From the NCBI GenBank assembly GCA_032207245.1, contig CM063502.1, positions 138,194,498 to 138,258,497 on the forward strand: 64,000 nucleotides of DNA, read 5' to 3'. Position 1 is the stretch's first letter, and each line of letters starts with the position of its first letter. This DNA comes from Pardosa pseudoannulata (lineage: Eukaryota; Arthropoda; Arachnida; Araneae; Lycosidae). This document shows positions 59,554 to 64,000 of the stretch, piece after piece. Below the pieces are notes generated by a model. The model did not search any database. It was not told the DNA's origin and was given only the letters and a program-made list of their open reading frames with translations. A program made the translations under genes and the position numbers.

Positions 59554-59570
59554 TGTATATATATATGAGT
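59476..59570. repeat. (AT)n(GT)n microsatellite
   Basis: AT repeat changing to about 38 bp of GT repeat, then mixed GT/AT. Confidence 0.95.
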
Positions 59571-59751
59571 TTATAAACGTTTATAGAGTATTTTTATCAT
59601 AAATTCATGTACTTTCTCTAAAAGCATACATTTTATTTATATGTACATCAGTAGTTTTATTCATATACACTTTAACAAAAGTCATGGAAAATGATCTGCT
59701 AAAATCAGGGAAAGTCATGGATTTGAAAAATTGTATTTTGGCAGATACCCT

Positions 59752-61199
59752 GTTATTAGTAAATAAAGGAATTCATCTTGTTTTTTTAATTTATATTTTA
59801 TTTTAAAATTCTTTAATTTTTAAAACTACCTTACCTGGATACTGGGATAAAATAATCATCATTTTCTAAATGCATGTCTTGGAAAAAAGCATTTGCTTCT
59901 CTCTACTTCATTGAAAAATAGAATAATTTAATTTAATGCTCTGTAAACAACATCTGTCTTGTATAATTTGTGCATACTATTTATTTTTTATATAAAAGTG
60001 TAATGCAAATTTACTAACAGATAACATTCTCATACAGTATCTTTGAAAGAGATAAGCTATCTTGCATATTCCCTTCAGTTCTGTGCTCTACAAATGCTTT
60101 TGAAAAGAAATGAACTTTGTAAGTTTTTCAGAACCAGAAAATGTTTTAAGTATGTTTGTTAAAAGAATTTTTTCATAAATAGTTTTTATAATTTTCATGC
60201 TTCTTCAAGGAATTGGAAAAGAGAAATTAGGAAGCGTTTTGTATATAGTACAGTTAGAATGATAAAAAGTTTTTTTCAATCATACAAGAATTAATAACTT
60301 AATATTTCTTAAGGATTAACATATATTACTGTGTACTGCATGATTATACAATTCAATTTTTGATCAACAATCATACAATATAAATCATTATCATATCTTT
60401 TGGAGGAAGATTAAGTTTTAATTTCTGATATAATGTATTGGATTGTATCTTTTTAATCATATAATTGTGAGATTAAGACTGGCTAAAAGATTATAGCATT
60501 CATGGTTTAGGTAATATGTTTAATGTAGAGAGTTGCACTTGAAGTAAATGGAAAAGAAGATATCCATATAAGTTTCATAAGCTTTTTAATGCATTTAATC
60601 TGTACACAAGTTAAAATTTTTTTGGTATTTTACATAAAATGAATTTTTTGTCTTGAAATATAAAATACATAAAATTTATGTGTATTTGAACAATAAAAGA
60701 TTATTTTATAGTATTGATTACTAATCTAAATTTAGTTAAAATTTTATAGTTCTAAGACAAATTGACAAATGATGCTTAATTTGAAAAATGTATAAAAGGA
60801 AGATTTTTTTCCTCGTCACATATTTTTTTTACATAAACTTTCATTGTTATAATAATTAAATTATTTTTTTCATTTAAATTGAGCATTACAAAATACTGTA
60901 TCATTCTGCTTTCAATTAAGATGTAGCCATAAAGAACTTTTTGAATAAATATAAAACATTTTTCTACATACAGACCCAAAATGAATAATTACATTAATTG
61001 TAGAATTATATATTTTAAACTTCAAATGGAAAAGATTGCATTTATTCAATATCTATTTAGTACTTATCTTATAGTTCACATAATCATGGCTTTTTTCAGT
61101 ATTAAATCTGCGTTGTATATTTTCCTTAATTACTTTTCATGAAGTTATATTTTATTTGATAGCAGATATCAGCTACATTAACTTCATATTTATATGCAG
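59752..61199. other. 3' flank of the LRR gene
   Basis: AT-rich with no second gene. On the minus strand an AATAAA at 61041-61046 lies about 155 nt after the LRR stop codon and is a candidate polyadenylation signal, though AATAAA is common in such AT-rich DNA. Confidence 0.45.
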
Positions 61200-61514
61200 T
61201 TACATGAACATTTTTGAGCACAAACATGTTAATACTAGAGTAAACAACACTTCTAATGATATTTTAAAGCTATTTGAAGCAGTACTTGAAAAGCAGTCCA
61301 GATCTGTCTTGAAAACACTGATTATTGGTTTGCTATTGAAATTCATGCACTTTACCTTACGCAAGTCCTGCAAATATGAATCATCACAAGGCATCTCATG
61401 ACAGTCATTTAGGTATTCATATTCTCTTATCCATTCCCAAATCCATGCTAGTTCACAACTGCATTGGAGTTTGTTTCCAGATAATTCAAGATGCCTGAGA
61501 TTCTTATTCCTTCC
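61200..61514 (-). CDS. LRR protein, last exon: LRRCT cap and GPI-type tail
   Basis: 315 nt including the TAA stop. Acceptor TTAATTACAG at 61515-61524, phase 0. It completes a repeat with NLRHLELSGNKLQCSCELAW, where the CSC followed by later cysteines (DCHEMPC, VKC, LDC) is a classic LRR C-terminal cap of extracellular proteins. The chain ends FSSTASNSFKISLEVLFTLV plus LTCLCSKMFM: small residues then a hydrophobic stretch to the very end, as in GPI-anchor signals. A short transmembrane anchor is the alternative. The first base joins the donor at 63229 in frame. Confidence 0.88.
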   Translation of the reverse strand, partial: GRNKNLRHLELSGNKLQCSCELAWIWEWIREYEYLNDCHEMPCDDSYLQDLRKVKCMNFNSKPIISVFKTDLDCFSSTASNSFKISLEVLFTLVLTCLCSKMFM

Positions 61515-62478
61515 CTGTAATTAAAAAGATTTTTGTTAGTTTGAATCTTTATATAATTTTATATAGCTAGAGATATATCTTTTTTATTCATCTATTTATG
61601 TATTTCTCATTTGTTTATAACTTAGTGGGCATTTTATTATATAATTTTAAAGGTTTTAAATAACTATAGACACTGTAATCTTGGTAATTGTTTTTATAGT
61701 TTTAATACTATTAGGTTGAAAGATTTATCATAAAAGTTCATTTGTTTTTGTTATCAAAATCACATGCTCAATTTGTTGCTAGTATTTTGTAGAGTGGTAA
61801 AATTACGTAATTTTAAATAATATCAGCATACATGTTTTGAAGAAAATTTTTAAAATGATCAATTTATATTTCGATACATATTTTTCTATTACATTTAAAT
61901 AAATTTATCAGGTAAGAATCAACCCTTCTTTGCATGATGATGGAAATTTCCATCATAACATTTAGTGTATTATATATGTACTAGGATTTTTAAGACATTT
62001 TTTCTTTAATCTAGAGGAGGAATTATATCACCCAGATTTATTTCACACACACACACACACACAAGAAAAAAAAAAAAAAGTGAGAGAGAGAAGAAATTAT
62101 GCAAAAAAGGGTTAAAAATATAAGATCTTTCTTTTCATTTATGGGATTGTTTTTTAGTCATTGCATTAAAATGTTTTATATCGATTATATTGCATTTGAT
62201 TTCAGTACTAGCATATCAACTCTATATGAGAAATTAAAGTCTTTGTGCCAGAATATAACATTTAATCTAGCCAGCATTTGTAGGGTACAAATTGAGAGAG
62301 AAAATAAAAGCAGTAAATTTAAACTTGTAAAAGCAAGACTGAAACCAGCCTTTTCCAAATCACTGCATGCTCTTGCATTGAGAATGTTGCTTCCTCAAAG
62401 CAACAAAACAGTTTATCACCATACTTTCTCTTTCGTTTTGTGTTTTATTAATGTTGGCTTTACATTTTTTGTTACATC

Positions 62479-62508
62479 AACCCTAGTTGGATATGCTCAA
62501 CTAGGGTT
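62479..62508. repeat. 11-bp inverted repeat, 8-nt loop
   Basis: AACCCTAGTTG and CAACTAGGGTT separated by GATATGCT. Function unknown. Confidence 0.8.
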
Positions 62509-62905
62509 TATTTATTTCAAGTTGCATGCTAATTTACTACTTCTGGCTTTCATCTAAATAAAGTTTGACAGGCATTTCTTATACCTGGACATTCAAAATT
62601 ATAAATTTACATTGAAGCAAAATGTTTATAAAAATTGTAATATATATTGTTTTGTTATCTTTTTATATTTACATATTATATGCAAAGATATATGCTAACA
62701 GTAAGGTTTTGCTTTCTATAGTTCCTAATTATAATGGGGTATTGATATAATTTTAATAAGCTTTTTTATAGTTTGTATAGCTTTCAAAATTATCTTTTAA
62801 TTTTGAACATCAGTTTTTAGATGTCTAATTTTAAATTTCATTTATGCACTTGCGCATATATATATATCTCTATATTTATACATACTTAAGTATACCTACA
62901 AATAT

Positions 62906-62913
62906 ATGAATTA

Positions 62914-62972
<59 letters not shown>

Positions 62973-63022
62973 TTCTCACACATAAAAGGCAATATGACAA
63001 TGTAGGTAATATGTAATGTGTG

Positions 63023-63081
<59 letters not shown>

Positions 63082-63090
63082 TATATTTAT
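62906..63090. repeat. (GT)n/(AT)n microsatellite cluster
   Basis: GT repeat then AT repeat at 62911-62969, and a second AT tract at 63024-63090 with two GT interruptions. Confidence 0.95.
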
Positions 63091-63229
63091 GTGTATACAG
63101 AAACTTTCCTAATAATTTGTATAATTATAAAGTTATTAATGACAGTGAGAAAATAAAGATGTCCACTTTTCTGTCTTAAAGTTTCCGAAGTGTGGAAAGT
63201 ATATCAAATTTAATATAACGACCAGTTAC

Positions 63230-64000
63230 CTCCTTCTCATATGGTCTTATTACTCTTTCAACTTTCTGAAGTTTGTTGTTTTTAAATGATGCTGTGAAAT
63301 TCTTTACCTCTTTCATGTTTTGGAAAAATTTTTTTGGTAAGAATGTTATGTTGGTATTTCGTATATCTAGAGTGATATCTTCACTTTGTATATCAGCCAA
63401 AGCAGATTCTGCTACACTCTTTAAATTTTCACCCTCTAAAATGATTGCTTTAAGGGATTTAGGAATTTCTCCATTCAGCATTCCATCAAGGTTATTCTCT
63501 TGGACATGTAGATGAATTTCTTTTAGCACTTGATTTTTGCTTAATAACTGTGAAAAGTTTATGTGTTTTATTTTTGGGAATGTATCCATTTCAATTTTTT
63601 TCAGAGCTGTCAGCTGATGAAAGGCTTCCTTCTGAATATCTTGCAAGTTTAATTTTTTTATGAATAATTCTTGCAATTGTGCCATATTGCTAAAACTGCT
63701 GTTTGAAATACTCTGAATAGGATTCATCTGCAAATATAGTGATCTTAGGTGTTGTAAGTTTGACCATAAGTTATTATAAACCGATGGCAACCGATTGTTA
63801 GATAAATCCAAAACTTGAACCTTTTTCAGTTGTTCTAAAGCTTCAGTTTGTATTGTTTGGATGACATTGCTACTCAAATTCAATTGCAAGATATTACATG
63901 CATCTAAAATTGGAATTGCTTTTAGGCTTGTATTAGCTAAATTCAGAGATTCCAAACTTTTTGGGAGGTTTTCACGTATCCATTGAGGAAGGTCTTGAAT
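63230..64000 (-). CDS. Leucine-rich-repeat cell-surface protein, internal exon (5' partial)
   Basis: 257 codons open to the window edge, so the exon starts outside. Donor GAG|GTAACT at 63230/63229, phase 0. Reading past it would give a stop 16 codons later (63176), and splicing instead continues an LRR. It contains LRRs of the LxxLxLxxNxL type: LNLSSNVIQTIQTEALEQL, VQVLDLSNNRLPSVYNNLW and LRSLYLQMNPIQSISNSSF, then more diverged repeats (LKEIHLHVQENNLDG, LKAIILEGENLKSV, DITLDIRNTNITFLP). Repeats of about 24 residues with an LRRCT cap indicate an extracellular adhesion or receptor-type protein. The exact orthologue is not identifiable without the N-terminus. Confidence 0.92.

Larger units (their letters stand above)
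57221..59751. mobile_element. Possible degraded DNA transposon with GC-rich interior
   Basis: The left end CGGTTTCCGCGCACCTGGAA followed by AGTCACAGAAAATCATGGAT resembles the complement of the right end (CAGGGTATCTGCC, then AATCCATGACTTTCC). The segment 57380-58260 is markedly GC- and CpG-rich for this genome. No transposase was read, and no target duplication was found. The interior also contains a SINE and a microsatellite. An alternative is two unrelated repeats. Confidence 0.35.
61515..63229 (-). other. Intron of the LRR gene
   Basis: 1.7-kb intron bounded by GTAACT (63229 downward) and CAG (61517-61515). It holds AC, AT and GT microsatellites at 62044-62062, 62906-62969 and 63024-63090, and an 11-bp hairpin at 62479-62508. 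A 152-codon plus-strand open frame at 62099-62557 is not supported as a gene. Confidence 0.75.

Noticed and set aside
62099..62557. 152-codon plus-strand open frame in the LRR intron
   Set aside because: Hydrophobic, low-information composition typical of AT-rich DNA, no known motif, antisense inside an intron, and no convincing start context or splice partners.
1..64000. CRISPR array, operon, defence island or prophage-like system
   Set aside because: The sequence is plainly eukaryotic (spliced exons, SINEs, LTR element); tandem repeats are microsatellites or a 54-bp minisatellite without spacers.

Overview
The window is AT-rich eukaryotic DNA (roughly three quarters A+T) with long introns, GT-AG spliced exons, microsatellites and many decayed transposons. 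The repertoire (Tc1/mariner, pogo-like and piggyBac-like elements, a Copia LTR element with an initiator-tRNA-Met half PBS, a Jockey-like LINE, tRNA-derived SINEs) points to an arthropod. A chelicerate such as a spider is my guess, not something the sequence proves.

Region 1-3591 is intergenic or 5' flanking/intronic sequence with a 321-bp piggyBac-like MITE. Region 3592-44229 holds one large plus-strand gene that I read as telomerase-associated protein 1 (TEP1), a vault and telomerase RNP component. I reconstructed 23 consecutive phase-compatible exons. They code for an N-terminal coiled coil with a lysine run, a set of 27-48-nt micro-exons giving FG-, Q- and A-rich linkers, a full TROVE domain (exons 15-23 in my list) and the start of the vWA-like domain. 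Three micro-exons sit in a nearly identical 0.6-kb tandem duplication, the most striking local feature. The TEP1 introns carry mariner relics, a 2.9-kb element with 0.8-kb inverted repeats, a pogo-like element, SINEs and hairpins.

I found no TEP1 exon between 44230 and the window end, so the NACHT and WD40 parts are either beyond a very long intron or missing. Region 44230-50141 is repeat-rich (SINE relics, a 54-bp minisatellite, a dead Tc1 element). Region 50142-57051 is a whole but dead Copia-type LTR retrotransposon inserted in an (AT)n tract, with a 5'-truncated Jockey-like LINE nested in its 3' LTR. Region 57052-61199 holds a possible degraded DNA transposon with an unusually GC-rich interior and a SINE.

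Region 61200-64000 carries the last two exons of a minus-strand leucine-rich-repeat cell-surface protein with an LRRCT cap and a probable GPI-anchor signal; its 5' part lies outside the window. TEP1 and the LRR gene are convergent unless TEP1 continues past the window, in which case the LRR gene is nested in a TEP1 intron. I see no operon-like or functionally linked gene set.
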